A DNA stretch of 64,000 nt from Paracoccaceae bacterium (lineage in GTDB: Bacteria > Pseudomonadota > Alphaproteobacteria > Rhodobacterales > Rhodobacteraceae). The DNA is taken from contig JALSKC010000017.1 of assembly GCA_026989055.1 (NCBI GenBank), positions 29,517 through 93,516 of the forward strand, given 5' to 3'. Below are positions 27,078 through 36,751 of the stretch, piece after piece; within the stretch, counting starts at the first letter, position 1; each line of letters opens with the position of its first letter. The translations under genes were made by a program, and so were the position numbers. The notes under the pieces were generated by a model. It did no database searches, was not told where the DNA came from, and was given only the letters and a program-made list of their open reading frames with translations.

Positions 27078-28121
27078 ATGAAACGGGGCGAACAGGGCAA
27101 GAGGCTGCTGCGGGCGCTGGCCGGAGAACCCCTGCAGCCGCCCCCCGTCTGGATGATGCGCCAGGCCGGGCGCTACCTGCCGGAATACCGCGCAACCCGG
27201 GCCGAGGCCGGCGACTTCCTGTCGCTCTGCTACACGCCGGAACTGGCCGCCGAGGTCACGCTGCAGCCGATCCGCCGCTACGGCTTCGATGCCGCGATCC
27301 TGTTTGCCGACATCCTGCTCCTGCCACATGCCCTGGGAACGGATCTGTGGTTCGAAACCGGAGAAGGCCCCCGGCTGTCCACCACCACCACCCCGGAAGG
27401 GCTGGCCCGCCTGAAGGGGGCGGACGACATCCACGAGCAGCTTGCCCCGGTTTACGAAACGCTGCGGATACTCGCCCGCGCGCTGCCGCGCGAAACGGCG
27501 CTGATCGGCTTTGCCGGCGCGCCCTGGACGGTGGCGACATACATGATCGCCGGGCGCGGCACCCCGGACCAGGGGCCGGCGTTCCGGCTGATGTCCGAAG
27601 ACCGGGCGACATTCGACGCCCTGATCGACGCCGTCACCGAAGCCACCATCGCCTATCTTTCCCGACAGATCGAGGCCGGGGCCGAGGCAGTCAAGCTGTT
27701 CGACAGCTGGGCCGGCGCGCTCGAAGGCGCCGATTTCGACACCTACGCCCTGAAGCCGGCCCGGAAGATCATCGCGGCGCTGAAGCGGCGCCACCCGGAG
27801 GTGCCGGTGATCGCCTTTCCGCGCGGGGCGGGGCCGCGCTATGCCGGCTTCGCCCGGGCCACCGGGGCCGACTGCGTGGCGGTGGACAATTCCGTTTCGG
27901 CCCGCTGGGTTGCCGAAAAGGTGCAGGTTGACGGCTGCATCCAGGGCAACCTGGACCCGCGGCACATGGTCAGCGGCGGGCAGGCGCTGGTAGAGGAAAC
28001 CCGGCGCATCGTCGAGACCTTCCGCAACGGGGCGCATGTCTTCAATCTCGGTCACGGAATCACCCCCGATGCCGATCCGGACAACGTGGCGCTGATGGTC
28101 GAGACCATCCGCAACGGCTGA
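27078..28121 (+). CDS. hemE: Uroporphyrinogen decarboxylase
   Basis: 347-residue enzyme making coproporphyrinogen III from uroporphyrinogen III. The signature [17 protein letters not shown] lies at about residues 22-38, the second signature [16 protein letters not shown] at about 148-163, and VQGNLDP-like [10 protein letters not shown] near the C-terminus. AAGGAC lies upstream of the ATG at 27078. Shares an intergenic region with hemC, so the two successive heme steps may be co-controlled. Confidence 0.96.
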   Translation: MKRGEQGKRLLRALAGEPLQPPPVWMMRQAGRYLPEYRATRAEAGDFLSLCYTPELAAEVTLQPIRRYGFDAAILFADILLLPHALGTDLWFETGEGPRLSTTTTPEGLARLKGADDIHEQLAPVYETLRILARALPRETALIGFAGAPWTVATYMIAGRGTPDQGPAFRLMSEDRATFDALIDAVTEATIAYLSRQIEAGAEAVKLFDSWAGALEGADFDTYALKPARKIIAALKRRHPEVPVIAFPRGAGPRYAGFARATGADCVAVDNSVSARWVAEKVQVDGCIQGNLDPRHMVSGGQALVEETRRIVETFRNGAHVFNLGHGITPDADPDNVALMVETIRNG

Positions 28122-28166
28122 ACGGGCGGGCCGGGCAGAGCCAGGCCGCCCCCGCCGGTGGCGGAA

Positions 28167-28208
28167 ACGCCGACGGGGGAACGCCGACGGGGGAACGCCG
28201 ACGGGGGA
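28167..28208. repeat. 14-bp tandem repeat (ACGCCGACGGGGGA x3)
   Basis: Three exact copies head to tail in the 208-bp space between the convergent hemE and hemF. No terminator U-tract is attached. Confidence 0.9.
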
Positions 28209-28329
28209 AAGCTCGAGAGGAGCGCAGGAAACGGCCGCCGGGCAAGGCCGGGCCGGCGACCGGACCGCGCGGGGGCACGATGGCCACCGGCGGCTCGGGC
28301 CCGCGCTTCGCCCCACCCGAAAGGGCCGG

Positions 28330-29220
28330 CTATACCCACTTCGCCAGCGGCGGCAGGCTCATCAGCACGGCATCGGCGTCATGGCCGGTTTCCAGCCCGA
28401 ATTTCGTGCCCCGGTCATAGACCAGGTTGTATTCGGCATAGAGCCCGCGGTGGATCAGCTGGACGTCCCTGTCGGCCTCGCTCCAGGGGGAGGCGCAGCG
28501 CCGTTCGGCCAGCGGCAGGAAGGCCGGCAGGAAGGCCGCGCCCACATCGCGGACAAAGGCGAAATCGGCCTCCCAGTCGCCGCTGTTCAGATCGTCGAAG
28601 AAGATCCCCCCCACCCCGCGGGCCCGCCCTCGGTGGGGAATGAAGAAATACTCGTCTGCCCAGGCCCTGAAACGTTCGTAATACCCCGGATCATGTGCAG
28701 CGCAGGCGGCCTTCAGCCGGGCATGGAAATGTGCCGTGTCCTCGCCGTATTCGATGCAGGGGTTCAGGTCGGCCCCTCCCCCGAACCACCAGGCGCGCGG
28801 TGTCCAGAACATGCGCGTGTTCATGTGCACCGCAGGAGCGTGCGGATTCTGCATGTGCGCCACCAGAGAAATGCCCGAGGCCCAGAAGCGCGGATCGTCC
28901 TCCATGCCGGGCACGCCGCGCGCGGCCATCGCCGCCTGCGCCCGCTCGCCCAGCCTGCCATACACGGTGGAGACATTCACCCCGACCTTTTCGAACACGC
29001 GACCGCCGCGCATCACGCTCATCAGACCGCCGCCGGCATCGGTGCCGTCACCGGCGGCGCGCCGGGTCTCGCGCAGCTCGAACCGGCCTGCCGCCCGGTC
29101 GGCGAAGGGGCCGCTCTGCCGGCTGTCCTCCAGCGCCTCGAAGGCGGCAACGATCCGGTCGCGCAATTCGCGGAACCAGGCGGCGGCGCGGGCCTTGCGC
29201 TCGTCGAATGTCTCGGCCAT
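28330..29220 (-). CDS. hemF: Oxygen-dependent coproporphyrinogen III oxidase
   Basis: 296-residue aerobic enzyme for the step that hemN does without oxygen. Conserved blocks include GGGLMSVMRGGRVFEKVGVN, HMNTRMFW, WWFGGGADLNP and FFIPHRGRARGVGGIFFDD, then YNLVYDRGTKFGL near the end. The ATG at 29220 (MAETFDERK) was preferred over a 30-codon upstream extension because the family begins close to there. A perfect 15-bp palindrome lies 31 bases upstream of the ATG. Confidence 0.96.
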   Translation of the reverse strand: MAETFDERKARAAAWFRELRDRIVAAFEALEDSRQSGPFADRAAGRFELRETRRAAGDGTDAGGGLMSVMRGGRVFEKVGVNVSTVYGRLGERAQAAMAARGVPGMEDDPRFWASGISLVAHMQNPHAPAVHMNTRMFWTPRAWWFGGGADLNPCIEYGEDTAHFHARLKAACAAHDPGYYERFRAWADEYFFIPHRGRARGVGGIFFDDLNSGDWEADFAFVRDVGAAFLPAFLPLAERRCASPWSEADRDVQLIHRGLYAEYNLVYDRGTKFGLETGHDADAVLMSLPPLAKWV

Positions 29221-29250
29221 GGGATCCTCGTGGCTGCCGGGTTGCGGGGC

Positions 29251-29265
29251 TGTTATCCGATAACA
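29251..29265. promoter_or_regulatory. Perfect 15-bp palindrome, probable operator near hemF
   Basis: TGTTATCCGATAACA: 7-bp arms TGTTATC/GATAACA around one C, in an AT-richer spot between hemF and the divergent lipoprotein gene. Such dyads are typical operators for a dimeric regulator. It does not match FNR. Which regulator binds is unknown. Confidence 0.55.
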
Positions 29266-29338
29266 CGCCGATTTGCTTCCCTTTAAGGGGGATGCGACGT
29301 ATTTTAGCAATCACGCAATTGCTTGAGGTGTCCGATCC

Positions 29339-29713
29339 ATGCGAAAGACCCTTCTCGCCCTGCCGCTGCTGCTGGCCGCCTGCGCCACCCCGTTCGAGCT
29401 TTGCGTGGCCGATGCCAGCAAGGACATGCGGGTGCTCGACAAGCTGATCGCACAGACCCGCGAAAACATCGCGCGCGGCTACGCCATCGGGACCGAGACA
29501 TATTTCGAAACCGAAGAACAGGTCTGCGGCACGCTGAACGACCAGCCTGTCTATTGCGAGGTGCCGGTGGCCAGGACCCGCGAGGTGCCGGTGGCGATCG
29601 ACCTGGCGGCGGAACAGGCCAAGCTGCAGTCGCTGCTCGACCGGCGGGCCAGAGATTCGGCCAACATGGCAGCGATCATCGACCAGTGCCGGGCCCGCTA
29701 CCCGGACGCCTGA
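29339..29713 (+). CDS. Small putative lipoprotein
   Basis: 124-residue protein with a lipoprotein signal: MRKTLLALPLLLAAC, with the lipobox LLAAC placing the acylated Cys at residue 15. The mature part is helical and charged (LDKLIAQTRENIARGYAIG, then QAKLQSLLDRRARDSANM), with a short central stretch holding three Cys (residues about 62-78) that could form a disulfide. GAGGTG precedes the ATG. Similar proteins of unknown function occur in Rhodobacterales. I cannot assign a role. Confidence 0.75.
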   Translation: MRKTLLALPLLLAACATPFELCVADASKDMRVLDKLIAQTRENIARGYAIGTETYFETEEQVCGTLNDQPVYCEVPVARTREVPVAIDLAAEQAKLQSLLDRRARDSANMAAIIDQCRARYPDA

Positions 29714-29842
29714 CACTTCTGCTTCTGTCCCGAAACGCTCCTGTGTCCTGAAACGCTCCTGCCGGAGGCCTCCGAGCGGCTCTCGAAAAAGAGCCACGCG
29801 ACAAAAGCGTTCCGCCGCAAGGCGCACCCTTCGAGCCATCGC

Positions 29843-30658
29843 TCAGTGGGCAGCGGTATCCACCGCATCCAGCAACGTGCGCCCGCCATCGACGATCAGC
29901 ACCTGTCCGGTAATGAACCCCGAGGCCTCGGAGGCCAGGAACTGCACCGGCCAGGCCAGCTCGCCCGCCGCCGCGATCCGCCCGAGCGGGGTGTGGCCGA
30001 TGATGTCGGCACGCGCCGCCTCTCCCTCGGCCAGGGCATCGCGCAGGCTGGCGCTCATCACCGAGCCGAAGGCCACCGCGTTGACCCGGATCCGCTGCGG
30101 CGCCAACGCCACCGCCAGCGCCCGGGTCATCTGTTCGAGCGCCGCCGTCGAGACCGAATAGGCCAGCAGCTCCGGATGCACCCGGTGCGCGGCGATCGAC
30201 GAGATGTTGATGATGCTGCCGACCGGCTCGTCATCCGGGCCGCCGCCTTCCCCGGCCTGCCGGATCATGCGGCGCGCCACCGCCTGGCTGAGCCGGAAGC
30301 CGGTGGAAAGGTTCTGCTCCAGCAGCGCCTCGAAGGAGCGGTCATCGAGCGCCAGCGGATCGCTGCGCAGAACCTGGCGGGCCGCGTTCACCAGGATGTC
30401 GATCCGCTCGAAGGCATCGACCGTGGCCGAGATCAGGTTCGCCTGGGTCAGCTTCCGGCGCAGGTCTCCGGCGAAATAGCGCATCGCGCCTGCCCCCTGC
30501 TCCCCGTTGTCGCCCACCTCGTCGGCCAGCCGTTCCTCGTCCTTGTCGGCGAGCATCACATTGGCCCCCTGGGCGGCGAAATGGCGCGCGATCGCAAGCC
30601 CGATGCCATTGGCGGCGCCGGTCACGATCGCGGTTCGGCCAGAGATGGAAAACGACAT
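29843..30658 (-). CDS. Short-chain dehydrogenase/reductase fold, catalytic Lys replaced
   Basis: 271-residue Rossmann protein. The cofactor motif GAANGIG (14-20) and the late SDR region (RIRVNAVAFGSVMS, FITGQVLIVDGG) are normal. The active-site block reads AYSVSTAALEQM: Tyr167 is present, but the Lys at Tyr+4 is Thr171 (codon ACG where AAG would give Lys). The structural NNAG is NAAR. Ser153/154 are in place. It may be a non-catalytic or altered SDR. 90 bases downstream of rsmC on the same strand. Confidence 0.85.
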   Translation of the reverse strand: MSFSISGRTAIVTGAANGIGLAIARHFAAQGANVMLADKDEERLADEVGDNGEQGAGAMRYFAGDLRRKLTQANLISATVDAFERIDILVNAARQVLRSDPLALDDRSFEALLEQNLSTGFRLSQAVARRMIRQAGEGGGPDDEPVGSIINISSIAAHRVHPELLAYSVSTAALEQMTRALAVALAPQRIRVNAVAFGSVMSASLRDALAEGEAARADIIGHTPLGRIAAAGELAWPVQFLASEASGFITGQVLIVDGGRTLLDAVDTAAH

Positions 30659-30748
30659 GTCTGCCCCTGTCTTTCCTGCTTTTCTTTCCCGCTTTCCTGC
30701 ACCCGCTCCCCGGGCCTGCCCACCCGCCTGCCCATCCGGCGGGCCTCT

Positions 30749-31744
30749 TCACCGCTGTACCGGGCGCGGCGCACGGGCCCGGAAAAGCTTGAACGAGGCG
30801 CTTCCCGCAAGCTGCGAAACCTCGCGGAACGCGGCATCCAGTTCCCTTTCATACGGCAGATGCCGGTTCGCGACCAGCCAGAGCACCCCGCGGCGCTTCA
30901 ACAGGCGGGCTGCCGCTCGGATGAAGCCGCGGCCGATACCCGGGTCGGCCACCCGCCCGAGGTGAAAGGGCGGATTCGTCACCACGTGATCGAAACCGCC
31001 CGCTTCCCGCGCGGCAAAGCTCTCGGCATCGATCCAGTGGAAACGGGCGCGCCAGTCGGTGATGTTGCGCCGCGCGCATTCCAGCGCCGCGTGGTCGATC
31101 TCCACCAGATGGCATTCGTCGGGCTGCTCCGAGCCCAGAATCCGGTGCGCAAGCCAGCCCCAGCCGGCACCCAGATCGCACAGCCGCCCCGACAGCGGCG
31201 GCAGCGCCTCTGCCAGCAGCGCCGAACCAGGATCGACCCCATCGGCCGAAAAGACACCCGGCGCGGTGACGAATTCGCCCTCGATTCGGGTTTCTTCCGG
31301 GCCGGACCAGGCGGAAAACTCCCCGCCGGAAATCGCGAATGTCCTGCCGTGGGCCCTGGAGACGACTCCCTCTACCGTCGCCCCGGCCCGGCGGCAGGCC
31401 TTCAGGAGGGAATCGACCCCATCGGTCTTCTGCCCGTCGATGATCACCGGCCCGCCCCCCGTCGCGGCAGCGGCGCGGGCCACCAGCGCGCGCGCCAGTG
31501 CTCCGGCGCGCGGCAGAAAGACCACGGCGGCGGCATAGCGTCCCTGCTCGCGCACCACGGTATCATATCCGCGCCCGGCCCAGGCCCGGTGCTCGGGAAA
31601 GATCCCGTGGATGATCTGCACCCTCTCGCACGGCAGGGCCGAGATGTCCTGCCCGGCAGGAGGATGGAACACCGCCACCCGGCCGTTTCCGGGAAGGGGG
31701 GGCAGCGCGCCTGCGAGGGCGGTGGTCAGACGGGAGGCTCGCAT
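30749..31744 (-). CDS. rsmC: 16S rRNA (guanine-N2) methyltransferase, RsmC-like
   Basis: 331-residue class I SAM methyltransferase. The N-terminal half is the degenerate MTS-like domain; the C-terminal half has the SAM loop DLGAGWGWLAHRIL (about residues 187-200) and the catalytic NPPF in VTNPPFHLG (about 255-263) followed by RAAARLLKRRGVLWLVANR. This two-domain layout with NPPF fits RsmC/RlmG enzymes that methylate rRNA guanine N2. It lies 39 bases downstream of clpS on the same strand. Confidence 0.8.
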   Translation of the reverse strand: MRASRLTTALAGALPPLPGNGRVAVFHPPAGQDISALPCERVQIIHGIFPEHRAWAGRGYDTVVREQGRYAAAVVFLPRAGALARALVARAAAATGGGPVIIDGQKTDGVDSLLKACRRAGATVEGVVSRAHGRTFAISGGEFSAWSGPEETRIEGEFVTAPGVFSADGVDPGSALLAEALPPLSGRLCDLGAGWGWLAHRILGSEQPDECHLVEIDHAALECARRNITDWRARFHWIDAESFAAREAGGFDHVVTNPPFHLGRVADPGIGRGFIRAAARLLKRRGVLWLVANRHLPYERELDAAFREVSQLAGSASFKLFRARAPRPVQR

Positions 31745-31783
31745 CGGGCTGACATCGGGCCGGCACGGTGAAAGGCCGGCGCG

Positions 31784-32119
31784 CTATTCCCTTTCCATGG
31801 TGCACTGCAGAGGGTGCTGGTGGCGACGGGCGAATTCCATCACCTGGTTCACCTTGGTTTCGGCCACCTCGTAGGAAAACACCCCGACCATGGCCACGCC
31901 CTTCCTGTGAACCGTCAGCATCACCTCGACCGCCCGGGCATTCGACATGCCGAAGAACCGTTCCAGGACATGAACGACGAATTCCATCGGCGTGAAATCG
32001 TCGTTCAGAAGCAGCACCTTGTAAAGCGGCGGGCGCCTGGTGTGGGGGCGTGTCCTGGTCACCACCCCCAGGTCCGTCCCGGGGGAGGCGTCATCGCCCG
32101 ACATGACTGTCCTGGTCAT
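31784..32119 (-). CDS. clpS: ATP-dependent Clp protease adaptor ClpS
   Basis: 111-residue adaptor that hands N-degron substrates to ClpA. The core [20 protein letters not shown] (about residues 33-52), [26 protein letters not shown] and the C-terminal [10 protein letters not shown] are standard; the disordered N-terminus is family-typical. The start is ATG 32119 or 32104. No clpA is nearby. Confidence 0.95.
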   Translation of the reverse strand: MTRTVMSGDDASPGTDLGVVTRTRPHTRRPPLYKVLLLNDDFTPMEFVVHVLERFFGMSNARAVEVMLTVHRKGVAMVGVFSYEVAETKVNQVMEFARRHQHPLQCTMERE

Positions 32120-32506
32120 GGCCTAGTCCTGGTGCTCCGGATCTGTCCCGCGGGTTTTCCGCCCGGAATATATAGGCTGAGCCCCAGCCCTGAAAAGGGG
32201 GCTGCGGGCATTTGACCGATTCGCCGCCCCCACATGACGAAAGCGCATGACGAAAGCGCATGACGGAAGCGAAGGGCGCCGGAGGCTGCCCCGCCCGCAA
32301 GCGGGCAGGCGACGGGGCGGAGGAAGGCCGGCGGCCGGCGATGCGCACGCCCGTCGGCCGGCCTCCCCTGCCGGCCGCGCATCTGGTGGGCGGAATGCAG
32401 AGCACCGCAACATCTGGTGGCACCCCCCCGCAAAGCCCGGAAATTCTCTTGAAAATAAGGTGTTTTCCGATTCATCCCCCTGTGCTAACGTCGCACGGAG
32501 AACGAG
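32120..32506. other. 387-bp gap with a 13-bp tandem repeat, no gene seen
   Basis: Between the divergent clpS and the D,D-carboxypeptidase gene. CGCATGACGAAAG occurs three times in a row with small changes (32231-32243, 32244-32256, 32257-32269). An AT-richer patch at about 32440-32500 with GGAG just before 32507 probably carries the carboxypeptidase promoter and ribosome binding site. Confidence 0.6.
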
Positions 32507-33937
32507 ATGCCCGGGGCGCGAAAGATCCCGGCGGTCGAGGCAGTACAGGTGAGCGACGTGGAAAAACGTCTGGGGCAGATCGCCCGTTTCGGGCTGTTTC
32601 TTCTTGCTGTGACCGTTCTGGCGCTGCTGCCGCCCCTGCAAGCCAATTCGGCGCCCTATGCGGCAATGGTGATCGATGCACGCACCGGCGAGGTGCTGCA
32701 TTCGCGCAATGCCGACACGCGGCTGCACCCGGCATCCCTGACCAAGATGATGACACTCTACATCGCCTTCGAGGCGGTCGAGAACGGCGAGATCTCGCTG
32801 GACAGCATGGTGACGATCTCGCGCAAGGCGGCAAACGAACCCCCGTCCAAGCTCGGCCTGCGGGCCGGCCAGAAGATCAAGCTGCGCTACCTGATCCGGG
32901 CAGCGGCGGTGAAATCGGCCAATGACGCGGCCACCGCCATCGGCGAGGCGATCTCCGGCTCGGAAGCGGCCTTCGCCCGGCGCATGAACCGCACCGCCCG
33001 GGCGCTGGGAATGACGCGGACCACCTTCCGGAACGCAACCGGGCTGACCGAGCGCGGGCATCTTTCCACCGCCCGCGACATGACGATCCTGGGCCGGCAC
33101 CTGTTCTACGACTATCCGCAGTATTACAACCTGTTCTCGCGGTTGACGACCGATGCCGGAATCCGCCGGGTGGCGAACACCAACCGCCGCTTCCTGAACA
33201 GCTACCGCGGCGCCGACGGGATCAAGACCGGCTACACCAGCGCCGCCGGCTTCAACCTTGTGGCGTCCGCCCGGCGCGGCTCCAAGCGGATCATCGCGAC
33301 CGTGTTCGGCGGCGTTTCGAGCGCCTCGCGCAACGCGAAGGTGGCCGAGCTGCTCGATCTCGGCTTCCGCCGGGCCCCGGCGCGTGCGCCGGTCAACCGG
33401 CCCGCCCCGCCGGTCTATGCCGGAAACGAAGGCCGCACGGTCAACCTGGCGCGGGCGCTCTCCCGCTCGCCCCGGCCGCTGCCCCGGCCGGAACTGCCCG
33501 TTCCCCAGCCATCCGATCAGCTGCTGACGACCATGAGCCGGGAAATCCGGAACGCGCTGGCCGAGGTCGCACCGGCGCCGGGCACCCCTGCGCCCCCGCC
33601 CCCGCGCCCCGGCACGGCGGCCCTGGCCGCGGCACTCCCCGACAGCATGCCGCAGGAGCTTGCCGCCCCCGAGGTGGTGACCCGGATCTCCACCTCCGGC
33701 GGCCGCCTCTGGGCGATCAACGTCGGCCATTTCAACAGCCGGTTCGAAGCCGAACGGATTCTGCTGAAGACCGCACTCCACGAACTGGGCACCCTGGACG
33801 AGGCCCTGCGCAAGGTGGTGAAAAGCCGGCGCGGCTACGAGGCCAATTTCGTCGGGTTGAGCAAGGATCTGGCGGAGCTTGCCTGCCGCCGCCTGCAGGC
33901 CCGCTCCCTGCCCTGCACCCCGATCGGCCCGGGCTGA
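32507..33937 (+). CDS. D-alanyl-D-alanine carboxypeptidase with C-terminal SPOR domain
   Basis: 476-residue penicillin-binding protein that trims the terminal D-Ala of peptidoglycan stems. After a membrane/signal segment (about residues 25-45), the DacA core has Ser77-x-x-Lys80 (ASLTKMM), Ser137-x-Asn139 (SAND) and Lys240-Thr-Gly (IKTGYTS). A Pro/Arg-rich linker (about 290-395, with PAPGTPAPPPPRP) leads to a SPOR domain (about 400-470) that binds denuded glycan at division sites. The start is supported by GGAG seven bases upstream. A GTG 14 codons later is an alternative. Confidence 0.92.
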   Translation: MPGARKIPAVEAVQVSDVEKRLGQIARFGLFLLAVTVLALLPPLQANSAPYAAMVIDARTGEVLHSRNADTRLHPASLTKMMTLYIAFEAVENGEISLDSMVTISRKAANEPPSKLGLRAGQKIKLRYLIRAAAVKSANDAATAIGEAISGSEAAFARRMNRTARALGMTRTTFRNATGLTERGHLSTARDMTILGRHLFYDYPQYYNLFSRLTTDAGIRRVANTNRRFLNSYRGADGIKTGYTSAAGFNLVASARRGSKRIIATVFGGVSSASRNAKVAELLDLGFRRAPARAPVNRPAPPVYAGNEGRTVNLARALSRSPRPLPRPELPVPQPSDQLLTTMSREIRNALAEVAPAPGTPAPPPPRPGTAALAAALPDSMPQELAAPEVVTRISTSGGRLWAINVGHFNSRFEAERILLKTALHELGTLDEALRKVVKSRRGYEANFVGLSKDLAELACRRLQARSLPCTPIGPG

Positions 33938-33995
33938 TCCCCGCCCGCTCGCTCCGCCCGCGCGGCCGCGCACCGGGGGCAGCCGCGCACCGGGG

Positions 33996-35582
33996 TCAGC
34001 GGATGAAGGCCGCCCGCATCAGGCTGCGGGTATAGTCCGAGCGCGGGTTGGAGAATATCTCGTCGACGCTGCCCTCCTCCACGATGTCGCCATCCTTCAT
34101 CACCATGACCCGGTGGCTGAGAGCGCGCACCATCTTCAGGTCGTGGCTGATGAACAGATAGGCCAGCCGGTGGCGGGCCTGGAGCGCGCGCAGCAGCTCC
34201 ACGATCTGCACCTGCACCGTCATGTCGAGCGCCGAGGTCGGCTCGTCCAGGACCACCAGCCGCGGGCGCAGGATCATCGCGCGGGCAATCGCGATGCGCT
34301 GGCGCTGGCCGCCGGAGAACTCGTGCGGATAGCGGTGCATCGTGGCCGGGTCGAGCCCGACCTCTTCCATGATCTCGGCGACCATTGCGCGCCGGTCGCG
34401 CCCGGGGTCGATGGCGTGCACCCCCAGCCCCTCGGCGATCACCTCCTCGGCCGTCATGCGTGGCGAGAGCGAACCGTAGGGGTCCTGGAACACGATCTGC
34501 ATGTGCCGGCGCAACGGCCGCAGGCGCTTCGACTTCCAGCCCTGGATGTCCTGCCCCTGAAAGACGATCGGCCCGTCGGAGGAGATCAGCCGCATCACCG
34601 CCAGCGCCAGCGACGTCTTGCCGGAACCGCTTTCGCCGACGATGCCGAGCGTCTCGCCCTCGCGCACGGAAAGCGTCGCCGCGTTCACCGCCCTGACGTG
34701 GCCCACCGTGCGTTTCAGCAGCCCGCGCTGGATCGGGAACCAGACGCGCAGGTTTTCGGTGCGCAGCACCTCGGCCGCATCGGCGGGCACCGGACCGGGG
34801 CCGCCCGCCGCCTCGGCGGCCAGCAGCTTGCGGGTGTAGGGGTGGCGCGGGTTGGTGAAGATCCTTTCGGTCGGCCCCTGTTCGACGATCTCGCCATCCT
34901 GCATCACGCAGACCCGATCCGCGATCCGGCGCACGATGGCAAGGTCATGGGTGATGAACAGCATCGACATGTCTTCCGCCGATTTCAGATCGGCCAGCAG
35001 GTCGAGGATCTGGGCCTGGATGGTGACGTCCAGCGCCGTCGTCGGCTCATCCGCGATCAGCAGGTCCGGGCTGTTGGCCAGCGCCATGGCGATCATCACC
35101 CGCTGGCGCTGGCCGCCGGAAAGCTGATGCGGATAGGCGCCGAGGCGCGATTCGGCATCCGCTATGCCCACCTTCTGCAGCAGGTCGACGATCCGCGCCC
35201 GCGCCACCGTCCCGCGCAGCCCCTGGTGCAGCGCCAGGCTTTCGGCCAGCTGCTTTTCCAGCGTGTGCAGCGGGTTGAGAGAGGTCATCGGCTCCTGGAA
35301 GATGAAGGAGATGTCGTTGCCGCGCACCTTCATCAGCTCTCTTTCCGGTGCGCCGATCAGCTCGCGCCCGCCATAGAGCACCGAGCCCGACACCCGGGCG
35401 TTGTCTCCCAGCAGGGAGACGGTGGAAAGCGCCGTCACCGACTTGCCCGAACCGCTCTCGCCCACCAGCGCCACGGTTTCGCCCCTGCCGACGGAAAAGG
35501 ACACGTTGCGCACCGCCGGGTGCTCCGCCCCGTCCTGGCGGAAGGACACCGACAGGCCCCGCACCTCGAGCACGTCATTCAT
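33996..35582 (-). CDS. yejF: Peptide ABC transporter ATPase with two nucleotide-binding domains (YejF type)
   Basis: 528-residue fusion of two ATPases of the oligopeptide class. Each half has Walker A ([12 protein letters not shown] near 38 and [12 protein letters not shown] near 320), the signature [12 protein letters not shown] and [12 protein letters not shown], and Walker [13 protein letters not shown] and [12 protein letters not shown]. It powers YejBE. The ATG overlaps the yejE stop (ATGA). Fourth gene of yejABEF. Between its stop and the convergent carboxypeptidase gene, CCGCGCACCGGGG is present twice. Confidence 0.93.
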   Translation of the reverse strand: MNDVLEVRGLSVSFRQDGAEHPAVRNVSFSVGRGETVALVGESGSGKSVTALSTVSLLGDNARVSGSVLYGGRELIGAPERELMKVRGNDISFIFQEPMTSLNPLHTLEKQLAESLALHQGLRGTVARARIVDLLQKVGIADAESRLGAYPHQLSGGQRQRVMIAMALANSPDLLIADEPTTALDVTIQAQILDLLADLKSAEDMSMLFITHDLAIVRRIADRVCVMQDGEIVEQGPTERIFTNPRHPYTRKLLAAEAAGGPGPVPADAAEVLRTENLRVWFPIQRGLLKRTVGHVRAVNAATLSVREGETLGIVGESGSGKTSLALAVMRLISSDGPIVFQGQDIQGWKSKRLRPLRRHMQIVFQDPYGSLSPRMTAEEVIAEGLGVHAIDPGRDRRAMVAEIMEEVGLDPATMHRYPHEFSGGQRQRIAIARAMILRPRLVVLDEPTSALDMTVQVQIVELLRALQARHRLAYLFISHDLKMVRALSHRVMVMKDGDIVEEGSVDEIFSNPRSDYTRSLMRAAFIR

Positions 35583-36751
35583 TGAAAGGTCTTCCGCGGG
35601 TCGAAGGCATCGCGCACGCCTTCGAAGATGAACACCAGCAGCGACAGCATGATCGCATAGGTGAAGAACGCGGTGAAGCCGAGCCAGGGCGCCTGAAGGT
35701 TCTCCTTGGCCTGCAGGGTCAGCTCGCCGAGGCTGGGCGCAGAGGACGGCAGGCCGAAGCCGAGGAAATCCAGGCTGGCCAGCCCGCCGATGGCGCCGGT
35801 GATGATGAAGGGAAGAAGGGTCAGCGTGGCAACCATCGCGTTGGGCAGCATGTGGCGGAACATGATCACCCGGTTCGACACCCCCAGCGCCCGGGCCGCG
35901 CGCACATATTCGAAGTTGCGCGCGCGCAGGAACTCGGCGCGCACCACGCCCACCAGCGCCGGCCAGCCAAAGAGGATGGTGACGAAGACCAGCACCCAGA
36001 AGCTGCGTTCGAGAATGGCGAACAGGATGATGATCACGTAAAGCGAGGGCGTCGAGCCCCAGATTTCCAGCGCCCGCTGGAACAGCAGGTCCAGCCGGCC
36101 GCCGAAATAGCCCTGCACCGCGCCCGCGGCGATGCCGATGATCGAGGTCGAGACCGTGACGATCAGCGCGAATATGATCGACAGCCGGAAGCCGTAGATC
36201 ACGCGTGCCAGCACGTCGCGCTTGGTGTCGTCGGTGCCCAGGAGATGCACCCGAGAGGGCGGCCCCGGCGCCACCCCCGGCTCGTTCGAGAGCGTCCGGT
36301 AACTGGAGCGTATCGGCGGCCAGATCATCCAGCCCTTCTCGATGGGCTCTCCGGCCACCTCGCCGTCCCGGGCGTCCCGGATGAGGGTCTCGGGATCATC
36401 CCAGCATTCGGGCAGCCCGCCGGTGACGATCAGGCACTGGACCTCGGGGTCGCGATAGATCGCCTCGGTCCTGAAGTCGCCGCCAAAGGCGGTTTCCGGG
36501 TAGAAGGTGAAGATCGGCATCCGAAGCTCGCCCCGGTAGCTGACGAGGATCGGCTTGTCGTTGGCGATGAACTCGGCAAACAGCGACAGCCCGAACAGCG
36601 CCGAAAAGATGATGAGCGACCAGAAGGCGCGTCGGTTGTGCCTGAAGTTGCGCCAGCGGCGCCGGTTGAGCGGCGAAAGCCACGGCCGGCGACGCGGCGG
36701 AGAGGCAGAGCGGGCCGGCGCAGCGGGGGCGGGGGCGGGGCGGCCGGCCAT
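35579..36751 (-). CDS. yejE: Peptide ABC transporter permease (YejE type)
   Basis: 390-residue permease. An unusual Pro/Ala-rich N-terminus (residues 2-35) precedes the first helix, a long periplasmic insert (about 65-185) typical of YejE, and a BPD_transp domain with about five helices; the EAA loop with RAARALGVSNRVIMFRHMLPN is at about 290-310. Overlaps yejB (TGATG) and yejF. Confidence 0.92.
   Translation of the reverse strand: MAGRPAPAPAAPARSASPPRRRPWLSPLNRRRWRNFRHNRRAFWSLIIFSALFGLSLFAEFIANDKPILVSYRGELRMPIFTFYPETAFGGDFRTEAIYRDPEVQCLIVTGGLPECWDDPETLIRDARDGEVAGEPIEKGWMIWPPIRSSYRTLSNEPGVAPGPPSRVHLLGTDDTKRDVLARVIYGFRLSIIFALIVTVSTSIIGIAAGAVQGYFGGRLDLLFQRALEIWGSTPSLYVIIILFAILERSFWVLVFVTILFGWPALVGVVRAEFLRARNFEYVRAARALGVSNRVIMFRHMLPNAMVATLTLLPFIITGAIGGLASLDFLGFGLPSSAPSLGELTLQAKENLQAPWLGFTAFFTYAIMLSLLVFIFEGVRDAFDPRKTFQ

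Noticed and set aside
29843..30658. SDR gene as a pseudogene
   Set aside because: The frame is intact and the rest of the fold is conserved, so I treat it as a real protein with an altered active site.
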